The translations under genes were made by a program, and so were the position numbers. Shown piece after piece: positions 12,799 to 22,419 of a stretch of 64,000 nt of DNA. The stretch spans positions 6,086,974-6,150,973 of the forward strand of contig NC_135259.1 in the NCBI RefSeq assembly GCF_964204865.1. Reading direction: 5' to 3'. Below the pieces are notes generated by a model. The model was not told where the DNA came from. It made no database searches and worked only from the letters and a program-made list of their open reading frames with translations. The DNA is from Styela clava. Lineage: Eukaryota; Chordata; Ascidiacea; Stolidobranchia; Styelidae. Each line of letters opens with the position of its first letter. Positions within the stretch are counted from its first letter, which is position 1.

Positions 12799-14929
12799 AT
12801 GTATAAAGCTGCGAGAAAAATAGTGTTAGCGGCAGGATTATTGGTAATATCAATATATTCTGTTTATAATGTTTGTTTTATCAACCGACTTCCTGCAGAA
12901 CGATATGAAGAAATTAAAAACTCGAAAAACTTCAAAAAATTGAAACGTAAGATATTGAAAACACTGTACAACTTAACTTAAAACTCATAATGTTTAAAAT
13001 TATTGTAATTTTCGAATATATTTGTTTTAATAGAAGGGGACACAGCGAGTGACTTAGAAAAACGCAGGAAGATGTGGAAAAAGATAGTAGAACCTTCTGA
13101 ATCAGAGGTATATTGTAAACACAAAATCTTTTATTATCTCCTTCCCTTCTTCTTCCTTATATTTTCCTACATCCTTAATTTTATTCATTTTCGCCTTCAT
13201 TATGAAAAGAAACATAGATTGCCGGATGTCATTGGAATAGGCGTGAGAAAATGTGGCACAGGACCATTGCTGCATTTCTTGAGAATGCATCCACTCATAC
13301 GAATCGGAAAAGGAGAAATGCACTACTATGATACTGCAGACGTTGAAAAGGGTATCGAGTTTTATAAGTAAGTTTCAGATAAAATTCTGGAATAAGCTAC
13401 CGTTAGTCATGTTGTTACAGCATAAACTCTCTCTTTCTCTGTTGTTCTTGGCTTCATGAATATTGTATACGTTCCATATAATGGTATTTCGTTTGGGATA
13501 AAGGTTGTACATTTAGGGGCTTATGTGGTCTAGCATCATATATACTTACTTATGACTTGAAAAGCTTCCAATTAGCCTGATTCTACATTGTGGAATTACC
13601 TTCAACTTAGCTCAACAAACTACACAATATTGCTACACTGCATACAAAATTGCAGATATTAATGAAATATACTTATAGGAATGCACTGCCGACAGCCAGC
13701 GACAATCAATTGATAATGGAGAAGACTCCAGCTTACTTCACTACTCTACCAGATAATCTACCGGATATTATTAAACGAGACTCCCCGCACGTGAAATTAA
13801 TACTGTTATTGTGCAATCCGGTTAATCGGGCATTCTCAGATTATGCACAACGAGTAAGTAATTTTAAATTTTCCTGCTTTTTGAAAGCATTTCTAAACAA
13901 CTGAATAACTATAATATAAATAGGAATACCGGTATAGTTCAAACTTCTGGCCTCAGTATGCTGGTAGTATGTTGTTTATCGACAATTTTAGTAGATAGGC
14001 TATCAGCTGTCTTGGTATTTATTGCACTATTCGTAGAAACCTCGGCGCTTCCGAAGTATGTGCACTAAGATGGCGCACAACCTGAACCCTAACTTGGTAT
14101 GCATACTATGTTCAGGATGTGCGCCATCTTGGTGCATATACTTCTGGAGGTCTGAAACTCATATTAACTCAATATCGTGTATGTATGCATGGTGATTAAG
14201 AAAATTGCAACGTTATCATTTGATGTGTTTTGAATGGCAAAAATTCTATATCAAGTTTGTCTTTTTATGTTATCATCCAGAGATTAATTAAATATTTTTA
14301 TTCATACCTATCTGCGTTATAAGCTTCTTATATTTTTCTACTAGAGAACAAGACGGGACAACAAAACTGGTAACAGTACATTTAAAGAGTACTTTGACAA
14401 GTATTTCTATCCGGTACAAAAGCAATTTTCAACCTTATCTATGGAAGACGATGACGCCGCTGTGACTGACGTCATAAAAACTCTTCGGAAAGACAAGCCA
14501 AAATTCAGCTTTGCATATGGTATTTACGCCTATTTTATAAGGCGATGGTTGAAAGTGTTTCCTCCAGAAAACTTCTTAATATTGAACGGCGAAGACTTTT
14601 TAACTGATCCTGGAAGTGTATTAGAGAAAGTTCAAGAATATTTGAACGTCCCAAAGGTATTTTTAAAGAATGATTTCATAAAGCATCCAAAGACTGGTCT
14701 CTTTTGCCTGCGGCCATGGTGGAATGAAACCTACAACTTTCGTTCCGAACTTATACCTCATAGTTCTTGGGAAAATCAACTCTACTGTGCAGAGAATACA
14801 AAGGGTCGAACACGATCTATCATCAAAAAATATGATTTTGATGTTGGTAGTTTTGAAAAGCTTAAAAAATTTTATGACCCATATAACAGATATTTGTATA
14901 ACATTCTAGGAAAGACATTTGACTGGTAG
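12799..14929 (+). CDS. heparan sulfate glucosamine 3-O-sulfotransferase-like enzyme
   Basis: Five exons in consistent phase (12799-12946, 13034-13107, 13210-13367, 13679-13853, 14345-14929) give a complete 379-aa protein. A short cytoplasmic N-terminus is followed by one hydrophobic segment (about residues 8-29), so this is a Golgi-type II membrane protein. The family moves sulfate from PAPS to the 3-OH of glucosamine in heparan sulfate. Visible motifs are the 5'-phosphosulfate loop IGVRKCGTGPLLHFL (K88), the catalytic-base region GEMHYYD (E110, D115), EKTPAYF (141-147), the 3'-phosphate region LLLCNPVNRAFSDYAQ (169-184), TGLFCLRPW and the NTKGRTR loop. The family normally has Arg-Asp where this protein has Cys172-Asn173, while Ser180 is kept. 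The two C-terminal cysteines (in FCLRP and YCAEN) are spaced wider than in vertebrate enzymes. Length fits the family. Subfamily (HS3ST1/5 versus HS3ST2/3/4) is not decided. Confidence 0.88.
14046..14153. mobile_element. small palindromic MITE, copy 1 (intron of the sulfotransferase gene)
   Basis: The element is a near-palindrome: CCGAAGTATGTGCACTAAGA reads inward from the left and TTGGTGCATATACTTCTGGA closes it, with GATGGCGCACAACCTGAAC mirrored by GTTCAGGATGTGCGCCATC. It lies in intron 4 of the sulfotransferase gene. Related copies are at 21820-21932 and 62725-62850. Confidence 0.75.
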
Positions 14930-15086
14930 AATTTTTCATAGCATTGTTACCTGTATTGGCTGAGCAATTGTCTCTTATTTCATTTATTGTATTCGTGGTA
15001 CCCGATCAATGAATATCCCTAGATTATGAATGCCACAGATTAAACGGCCATTACTATGTATTACATCAAAGAAACTTTAATATATA
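14930..15086. other. 3' flank of the sulfotransferase gene
   Basis: Short AT-rich stretch between the sulfotransferase stop and the left terminal repeat of the next MITE. No coding sequence and no clear AATAAA signal were seen before the MITE begins. Confidence 0.4.
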
Positions 15087-16780
15087 TACCGTATTTCCTA
15101 GCGAATAAGTCGCTTTTCTAGGCCCAAATTTTTGACCTGATTTTGGGGGTAGTCTTATTAGGCGAGTATGATAATTGTTTTGGTGTCGCCTTATTATTCA
15201 ATTCGTACCATAAAATACCAAATACCTTTAGCGACAGCATCCCCACTTTTTTATCATTGCCGTGTTGCTTTAGATCGGTAATGTTCTTCTATGGTGCACG
15301 CAATCGTGAGTTAGGTTGACCCCAATTAGATTAAAGAAACTCAAGAAAAAGTCATTATAGGCTATTTTAACCAATGCGCAAAGGCGGCGACCGCTTAAAT
15401 GTCACTGCATGGTAATTTGAGATTCCGATGTTGATGCGATTTTACTACTCGTCTTATTGGCAGGCAGTGGCGTGCCTAGAGGGGGCCGAAGGGGCCAAAC
15501 GCTCCGGGCAGCACATTGTAGGGGGCAGCAGAACCAAGCAGTAGCAGAGTTTGCGTAATCCCACATCGTCACGCTAATAACCGAATTGCATAAGTCATTT
15601 TTAGCAGTTTTGAGAAAAACGTAAAAAACTTTCTAATGGTATTGTTATGCCATTTAGAGATAATAATTTACCATGGTTCAATTTTTTGATCGTAGCCGGA
15701 TTTAAGTTAATTTGTATGACGCAGTTATGTGACGTCATAATGGCGCACTGTGACTTAGGCAGAAATGTGTCTATGGCCTGAGGACAGCGCAATTTTGCAA
15801 CTTGACTATATGCACCAGTCCTAAAAACCAAACAATCCAAAAACGAATGTAATTCTCAGTATCTACGATGTCTAATCCCCAAAGTAGCTAATCTGTTTCA
15901 ACTACATTATTTTTTATGTTCAAAAATACATATTTCACCAATATAACACGCTCTGCACACTCGCCGAAATAAGACTAATATTAACTATAACGAATAAAAC
16001 AGCAATGTGCCCTTATATAAAAGCCAACCAAGGTGAATTGGACTCAGACAGTGAATATCACAAGTGCACGCCTTCCTATACTGAAGTATAAATTCATATT
16101 TATAAGCGCTAAGCTGGAATCTGAGATGCAAAAACTCGAAAATCCTTCGCAGAGGTTATTTTGCATTTGTGACGTCGCAATAGTCCTGTCGTAACAATGA
16201 TAATTCATTATGTCGAAACAATTGCACAAATGTGCATGTCATACAAAATCTCCATTTTTATGGGTTTCAGAATTCCTAAAATAAAATCTGAGTTAACAGG
16301 CAGGTGCGCAGCATTACACAAATAGCTGTTTTAAAAAAAACTCAAAACTGCCAAAAATGACATACGCAATTCGGTTATTAGCCTGACGACATGCTCTCTA
16401 GATGTGTTCTTATTTATTTAAAAGCTAACATTATGTGTTATGTGGTGATGATTATTAAACAAGGGTTGTTTCCCCGACCCTTGACCTCAAAAAAAAATTT
16501 CCTATATTTTACAATTGCAACATTTTTTGATGCTTAGTTTAATAAATCTAACGTTTCTTTCTTACTTGACCTTTATTTGATTTATTCTCGTCTATGACGA
16601 CATCTATAATCTGTTTATCACCTAAATTATTTTAGAAGTTAGGTATAAGGGGCAGCATTTTCAGAAACTCGCCTCGGGCAGCAGGCTAGTTTGGCACGCC
16701 CATGTCGGCAGGTTATATGCGAAAAGCCGTTTCTTCAGGCTTAAAAACGGGCCTCGTCTTATTCGCCAGGAAATACGGTA
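15087..16780. mobile_element. MITE family 'TACCGTATTT', copy A, interrupted by a nested element
   Basis: The left end TACCGTATTTCCTAGCGAAT is the inverted complement of the right end (ATTCGCCAGGAAATACGGTA). TA-rich sequence flanks both ends. The interior (AAAAGTCATTATAGGCTA and GCGCAAAGGCGGCGACCGC) recurs inverted in copy B at 49449-49932. Copy A is about 1.2 kb longer because a second element sits inside it at 15465-16706. Confidence 0.8.
15465..16706. mobile_element. nested element with GGCGTGCC terminal repeats
   Basis: The element begins CAGTGGCGTGCCTAGAGGGG and ends near GGCACGCCCATG. Direct GGCAG sequences on both sides look like a target-site duplication in copy A of the MITE. Both ends also carry GGGGCAGCA-type subterminal blocks. 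An open frame of 79 codons at 15601-15840 (-) shows no transposase motif, so the element looks non-autonomous. Confidence 0.65.
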
Positions 16781-18171
16781 TATATAATCTATTAATTTGT
16801 TTTTTGTTAGAACCACTACTTGCAAATGAACAGCAAAACCAAATTTATCAGCTAGTTTTTTTCTTCAGTCACACGCAAATTATTTTTTCTCTTAATAATG
16901 TCGTATTATATGTAAGTATGCCATTATGCAATCATTCTCAATTTATTTGAAACTATAATGTCCTCTCTTGCCTAATGTATTCATTTTAAATGTCATACGC
17001 TAATGGTTGAAAGCTTGCACACCGGAAAACCCGATAGCGACGCAAAACCCAGATCGAGGCGACCCATATATATAGAGCAGAATGGGACAGACCCCCGGGT
17101 TGTGATGGACAAGTAAAACCTTCTCAATAGCGACACCTCGCGCTCCTTCATCGTCTAGAGCGTTTTACGTGATATTGTGAACAATTCTTTGGCAATATTG
17201 TACATTTTATGGTCGACAGCTCTTGACAGAGAGGTGTTTTTGGATAGAGTAGAGTGTCTTGTTTGACTTTAATATTATCATTCCTTAGCATTATGTTTTC
17301 TTTTACCTACAAATGGTACTGTCACTTCCATTTATGAAGTGGGCAGGATGGGTCCACATGATGTATAACCTAGCCCCATATTTTAAAGGTAAAAATCACG
17401 CGTAACTTCTGATTCTTTGTAATTATGCAAATTTTCCATTAAATTACTCGTTAATGGGTTTAACTTCCCCTGAACTTTCATAATTCATACAGGTTTTATG
17501 TTTCCTTTTCATTTAGTTCCAACGTCATGGTTAGAGATAGATTATACCAAAAGAAATATTACAGGTTCAATGGTTTAATGTCAATTTCACTTTGTTGCAA
17601 TGTACGCTCGCAAAAAGGAAAGTAGACTGTACATGTGTGAATGTGTTAGTAAACGCGAGTTTAAAATTTGTTTGTATTTTATTTGGTGTGTATTCATAGG
17701 TGAAACCTACAACCTAGAAGTACGTTCTGAGGAACATTCTGTTAATTTGCGTCTATTCAAATCCAAAGTACCGTGCCCCATATTGAAATAATTAATTCAG
17801 CCAACTGATGGCTCCAATTTTATGTGTATCTGAAGTCTCATTCAAAAGCATGCCGTGAATCTAATTTTGATTGTTTTCGAGCAAGTAATTTTGTCCTGCG
17901 CGCATTCGTTCTTGACCGTTTTTATTTTATTTTATGAAAGCAGGGCCCAGGGCAGGAGGTCTGATATTTTTAGATATTTCAAGAAGGCCCCTGAACAATA
18001 TTTCTAATACACTTTAAAAACTCTTACTCGCTTACTTATAAACATATACTATATTTCGAAATATAATAATATAAAATATATAATGGGAGGTGTTGATGAT
18101 ATCATTGGAAATTAGCGTTCCTAGATAACGAAATTTCAATTCGGTACTTAAAATACAATGAACATAAACAT
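16781..18171. other. intergenic, no gene seen
   Basis: AT-rich sequence with short uninformative open frames only (for example 17600-17791). No recognisable domains, RNA genes or terminal-repeat elements were found. Confidence 0.5.
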
Positions 18172-18431
18172 ATTGTATACGTAAACTGTGAAATTTCCAC
18201 TGACTTGTGCACCGTGCAAAAAAAGTAAATAGTTAGATATTTTCTGTTTAACGTCACCAATAGTTCAAATAAAAAAACCATTTATATATAAAATTATGGG
18301 GTGTACTAGGGTATTGTGTATTAAACTTCAGGTTCTTTCTCCTTGTTTACTTTTTTATTCCGGATCCATATGTGGCTGTTGCCACACGGATGCGTAACTG
18401 AGATAGTATTATAAAGATAGATAAAAATAAA

Positions 18432-18614
18432 ATAATCTCTTTCCACGAAATATCCAGTATATTTATGAGCTTTCGTTAGATCATATTCTAACTTCTTCAG
18501 ATAAAACAAGCATTCGCTATTTGGTTATACCCTATTTTGTTATATCTGAAGAAGTTAGATTATGATCTAACGAAAGCTCATAAATATACTTGATATTTCG
18601 TGGGAAGAGATTAT
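18432..18614. repeat. long near-perfect inverted repeat (hairpin)
   Basis: Two 72-nt arms, 18432-18503 and 18543-18614, are reverse complements with only a few mismatches (GAAGAAGTTAGA and TCTAACTTCTTC sit at the centre). The loop is 39 nt. The hairpin lies in the 3' flank of the first ParB-like gene and is missing from the second unit. It could be a foldback transposon, or the source of a double-stranded RNA if transcribed. I cannot tell which. Confidence 0.85.
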
Positions 18615-18789
18615 GGATTTTTATATAGAATTACGTACATGTCTGTTTTATCAAAATACATTGTTCTACCACGCAGTATAAAAAGGGAAGCCATACAGCA
18701 AGAATTTTTCAACTGCCAATCAAGTTGAATAAAATGTTTACAAGATCTTTAACAATCAGTTCATAAGGATAGGTACAATTAGTCTTCAT

Positions 18790-19374
18790 TTATAAAATGG
18801 TGCATTTGCACCAACCGTTTGTATCCCAATTTTCTTCGTCCAATCTAGGCATTGTAATTTTTACCGGTTGATGCGAAGGAATAGAAACTGGAGTAAAATG
18901 TTTTGGCTGGCTTTTAGGTACTCTGATATCTCTGGTTGGCATAAAAAAAAATTCGTCAGACGGTCGGTGTGATTGAGACGTAGACAGCCAGTGCTCACGA
19001 CAATGTGGAAGCGTCTGTTGGCCCCCGCGAAGAGTGACTTCTCGGCCATCATTTTGGGTTGTAAACTTCCATTCCTTCAATTCATTTTCACCCACAATAT
19101 TCACTTCGATCTCCCCAATAACACCATTATATTCCCCTACTCTAAACACGTAGAGTCGTCTGTTATTTAGACTGTAGTATTTCCCATCTCGCTTGAAAAC
19201 ATTGATAGTTGGAAAAGCACTGGGTCTCAACATACGCTTGCGAACCATTTCCGCTACAAAGTTGACTACATTTCTATCGCGAAAGTTGTACGCAATTGTG
19301 TCATGAATGAAGCGTATTTCAGAAGGGCGAAGATACTTTGTTTCAAACACACGATGCCTCTCTTGTCTACCCAT
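18790..19374 (-). CDS. ParB/sulfiredoxin-like domain protein with CaaX C-terminus, paralog 1
   Basis: Intronless open frame of 194 aa. I start it at ATG 19372-19374 because this aligns with the paralog; the upstream in-frame codon is GTG. The N-terminal half resembles the ParB/sulfiredoxin-like nuclease fold: YLRPSEIRFIHDTIAYNFRD (14-33) and P-TINVFKRDGKYYSLNNRRLYVFR (55-78), where NNRRLY recalls the ParB G-E-R-R box. The rest (VGEYNGVIGEIEVNIVGENE, then a Pro/Ser-rich stretch) is unfamiliar. The chain ends WCKCTIL. Cys191 at position -4 with Leu last is a CaaX box of the geranylgeranylation type, which would tether the protein to membranes. Function is unknown. The fold assignment is by motif only and the lipid tail is inference. 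Confidence 0.75.
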   Translation of the reverse strand: MGRQERHRVFETKYLRPSEIRFIHDTIAYNFRDRNVVNFVAEMVRKRMLRPSAFPTINVFKRDGKYYSLNNRRLYVFRVGEYNGVIGEIEVNIVGENELKEWKFTTQNDGREVTLRGGQQTLPHCREHWLSTSQSHRPSDEFFFMPTRDIRVPKSQPKHFTPVSIPSHQPVKITMPRLDEENWDTNGWCKCTIL

Positions 19375-20472
19375 TCTCACGAACGTTCTTAGTCAATTGC
19401 TCCTAACTGAGAATTTGCTATTCTCGTGTCTTTAACGTTAACTCTAATGTTCAACTTCCTCAATTGAATCATTCATCCATAACTCTATGTGATTGCTGTG
19501 CGTCATGAGCGTGAACCACTCGTTAAATTATTGGATTTGAACTCGACTCACCTTGAGCTACGTTATCTCGTTGTTTCAAGTTTAATCACTATCTCTGAAT
19601 CAGGTAGGGTAGACAAATATATATCCAGATATTACGGAAGCAATATCACGCTTAATAGTTGGCCCTAACTTTGTTGAGAACGCAGGGTAAAAATATCGCG
19701 TACAACTCCCAAGTCGTTGAAGAAAGCCGTAAAACGACATATAAACGGCTCTCACGCTTTCATAAGGAACAAATACAAGAAAAACAAATAGGTATAAAGC
19801 AACAATTTTCAGGCGACGGAAAATTGCAATCGAAACAAATAGTTTAAGCCTAAAAAGTTTTTAAGCTCTCTTACAGTTAAATTAGTAGTCGAATCAATTG
19901 ACTAGTGTGCCTGGTCAAGCGAAAAAAAGTTCTATCGACTCCCATGCATTGATAAAAAAACGACTCCGCTCAAACTATGGATTTCAACTCCATCTTCCTT
20001 AACTTACTTAGGTATAATAAAATTGACTATAAATTAATTTTGTCGAAATGAAACTTGCGTAGTTACGCATTCGCATCTTCTTTATCTTTTCATATCTCCG
20101 GTAAAAATTTCCACCTCGCACGCAACTTTTGTAATTTCGAATTCCGAATCACAATCCGGGGAGTTCCAAATTTCTTATCGGCGCTGCTATCCCGGATTTT
20201 TAAACTGAAACTGCTGTTCCTGCACCAATATCAGAGTATAAACACTAATACCCAGCTCCACAATTCTAGTGATATGAGCTTGATATATATATATATATAT
20301 CAAAGAAACATAATATATAAAACAAGTTACCAAGAAATAAACGCTGTAAGCATCATATTGTGCCTTATAGTAAACTTTTGTCCCGGTGTGATTAGTCACG
20401 TAAATAGACTATGATATCATTTATCTGGTCTACTAAACAAATCGTTTGTTTTTTCGATCCGCACGTGGACGA
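19375..20472. promoter_or_regulatory. 5' flank of ParB-like gene 1
   Basis: The stretch just upstream (minus-strand sense) of paralog 1 is conserved with paralog 2. The clearest block is TCATGACGCACAGCAAT on the minus strand, about 19492-19508 (gene 1) and 21507-21523 (gene 2), roughly 120-150 bp before the ATG. Conservation reflects the tandem duplication and may include the promoter. Further out is a SINE-like block (about 19655-19850) with a TATA microsatellite beyond it. Confidence 0.4.
19655..19850 (+). mobile_element. tRNA-derived SINE-like block, unit 1
   Basis: TTGGCCCTAACTTTGTTGAG resembles a Pol III A box, and the corresponding block in unit 2 (21625-21790) contains GGTACAAATCCC, close to a B-box consensus. 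The two blocks were copied together in the tandem duplication. The assignment as a SINE is tentative. Confidence 0.4.
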
Positions 20473-20814
20473 AAAAGAGTATACAGTACGTAAACTGTAC
20501 AATTTTCACCACCTTCCGCATCGTGCAAATAGAGTAAATAGTTAGATATGTTCTGTTGATAGTCGTCAATGGTTCAAATAAAAATAACCTGTTTCACTGA
20601 CACTTTATCGAGATCACATTATTAAAAACAGTTGAATTTTAGTCCTATTCAAACAGAATTACGTACATGTTTGATCAAAATACATGGTTCTACCAAACAC
20701 AGTATAAAAAGGGAAGCATTACCACAATAATTTTTCAATTGTCAATCAAGTTGAACAAAGTGTTTGCAAAATCTTTAACAATAGTTTATAACGACAGGTA
20801 CATTTAGTCTTAAT

Positions 20815-21390
20815 TCATAAAATGGTACAGTTGCACCAATCATTTGTATTCCAATTTTTTTCGTCTAATTCAGGCATTTTAATATTTACCGATTGATGCA
20901 AAGGAATAGAAACTGGAGTACAATGTTTCGGCTGGCTAGTAGGTATTTTGTTATCTTTGGTTGGCAAAATAAATTCCTCATTAGACAATCGGTATGATCG
21001 AGACGTAGATAGCCAGTGCTCACGACAATGTGGAAGCGTCTGTTCGCCTCCACGAAGAGTGACTTTTCGGCCATCATTTTGGGTTGTAAACATCCATTCT
21101 TTCAATTCATTTTCACCCACAATATTCACTTCGATCTCGCCAATAACCCCACTATATTCTCCTACTCTGAACACGTAAAGTCGTCTGTTGTTCAGACTGT
21201 AGTATTTTCCATCTCGCTTGAAAACATTGATAGTTGGAAAATCACTGGGATTCAAAATAAGTTTGCGTACCTTTTCAGCTACATCGTTGAGTACATTTCC
21301 ATTGCGAAAGTAGTAAGCAATTGTGTCATGAACAAAGCGTATTTCAGAAGGTCGAAGATATTTTGTTTCCAACACACCTTGTATACCCAT
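20815..21390 (-). CDS. ParB/sulfiredoxin-like domain protein with CaaX C-terminus, paralog 2
   Basis: Intronless open frame of 191 aa starting at ATG 21388-21390. It is colinear with paralog 1 over its whole length. Differences cluster at the N-terminus (MGIQGVLE instead of MGRQERHRVFE) and in the Pro/Ser-rich stretch before the tail. YLRPSEIRFVHDTIAYYFRN, INVFKRDGKYYSLNNRRLYV and the GEIEVNIVGENELKEW block are kept. The C-terminus WCNCTIL retains the CaaX cysteine (C188). An open frame kept in both copies, with most change outside the core, suggests both are working genes. Same caveats on function as for paralog 1. Confidence 0.75.
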   Translation of the reverse strand: MGIQGVLETKYLRPSEIRFVHDTIAYYFRNGNVLNDVAEKVRKLILNPSDFPTINVFKRDGKYYSLNNRRLYVFRVGEYSGVIGEIEVNIVGENELKEWMFTTQNDGRKVTLRGGEQTLPHCREHWLSTSRSYRLSNEEFILPTKDNKIPTSQPKHCTPVSIPLHQSVNIKMPELDEKNWNTNDWCNCTIL

Positions 21391-21624
21391 TCTAACAAAC
21401 GTTCTTAGTCTATTGTTCTTAACTAAGAATGTGATATTTTTATGTATTCAATATTACGTGTTCACTTCCTCAATTGAGTCATTCCTCCATAACTCTATGC
21501 GATTGCTGTGCGTCATGAGCGTGGCCCACTCGTGGGAGTATTTGATTTGAACTCGACTCACCTTAAGCTACGTTTTCTCGTTCTTCCGAGTTTAATCCAG
21601 ATATCAAGAAAGCGATATCACTCT

Positions 21625-21790
21625 CAATAGTTGGCCCTAACTTTGTTGAGAACGCAGGTTGAAAATATCGGGTACAAATCCCAAGTCGTTGGTTGACAAA
21701 GCCCTGAAAACGACGTATAACGGGATTAATCACGCTTTAATGTCGAGAAAGGACAGCCCAAGACAAAAAAGAAATAGGCATAGAAGCAAC
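21625..21790 (+). mobile_element. tRNA-derived SINE-like block, unit 2
   Basis: Counterpart of 19655-19850: TTGGCCCTAACTTTGTTGAG is followed by GGGTACAAATCCCAAGTCG, similar to a B box. An A/G-rich tail follows. Confidence 0.4.
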
Positions 21791-21819
21791 AATTTATTTG
21801 GCAACTAAAATTTTTTTGG

Positions 21820-21932
21820 AGTTCCAGAAGTATGTGCACCAAGATGGCGCACAACCTAAACATAGTATATGTGTACCGGTTAGGGTTCAGGTTGTGAGAC
21901 ATCTTGGTGCTACACTACTGGAGCGCCAAAAT
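21820..21932. mobile_element. small palindromic MITE, copy 2
   Basis: Begins GGAGTTCCAGAAGTATGTGC and ends CTACACTACTGGAGCGCC, with AAGATGGCGCACAACCT mirrored on the right. The corresponding place in tandem unit 1 (about 19818) has no element, so it inserted after the unit was duplicated. Confidence 0.8.
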
Positions 21933-22419
21933 TTGCAATCGAAACAAATAGTTTAAATATAACAAGTTTTTAGTCTCTTTTGCTGTTGAATCAGTTGTCA
22001 AAAAACCCCAATCACCTAAAGGCTTAAAATTGGATACAACCATGGTCTGTCTGCGAATAAACTGCTCAAAAGTCTCTAATTGACTCTGTTACATTATTAC
22101 TACTTACTTTAAACTGAAACTGCTGTTCTAATACCAATATCAGAGTATAAAGACTAAACTCCAACTACACAACTCTTGGGATATATGATATGATATATAT
22201 ATATATATATATACATCTCCTTTGTGCATGTAAAAATCTCATCCTAATTATTTTCCTCAAATGAGAGAAGGCATAATATTGTGCCCTATTGAAAACTTTT
22301 GTCTCGGTTTGATTAGTCATCATAGATAATAAATATATAAATAAAGATAATTGCACTGAGGTATTTTCACCTGCTCTATTAACAATTTGTTTGTTTTTCC
22401 GATCCGCACGTGGGCGACA

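Larger units (their letters stand above)
18172..20472. repeat. tandem unit 1 carrying a ParB-like gene
   Basis: This is the first of two head-to-tail units. Its left end (ACGTAAACTGTGAAATTTCC) matches the start of unit 2 near 20487, and its right end (TTCGATCCGCACGTGGACG) matches the end of unit 2 near 22399. Shared blocks cover the gene, its 3' flank (GTATAAAAAGGGAAGC), its 5' flank (GCTGTGCGTCATGAGCGTG), a SINE-like block and a TA microsatellite (20283-20300). Unit 1 alone has the long hairpin at 18432-18614 and extra sequence around 20000-20180. Confidence 0.8.
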
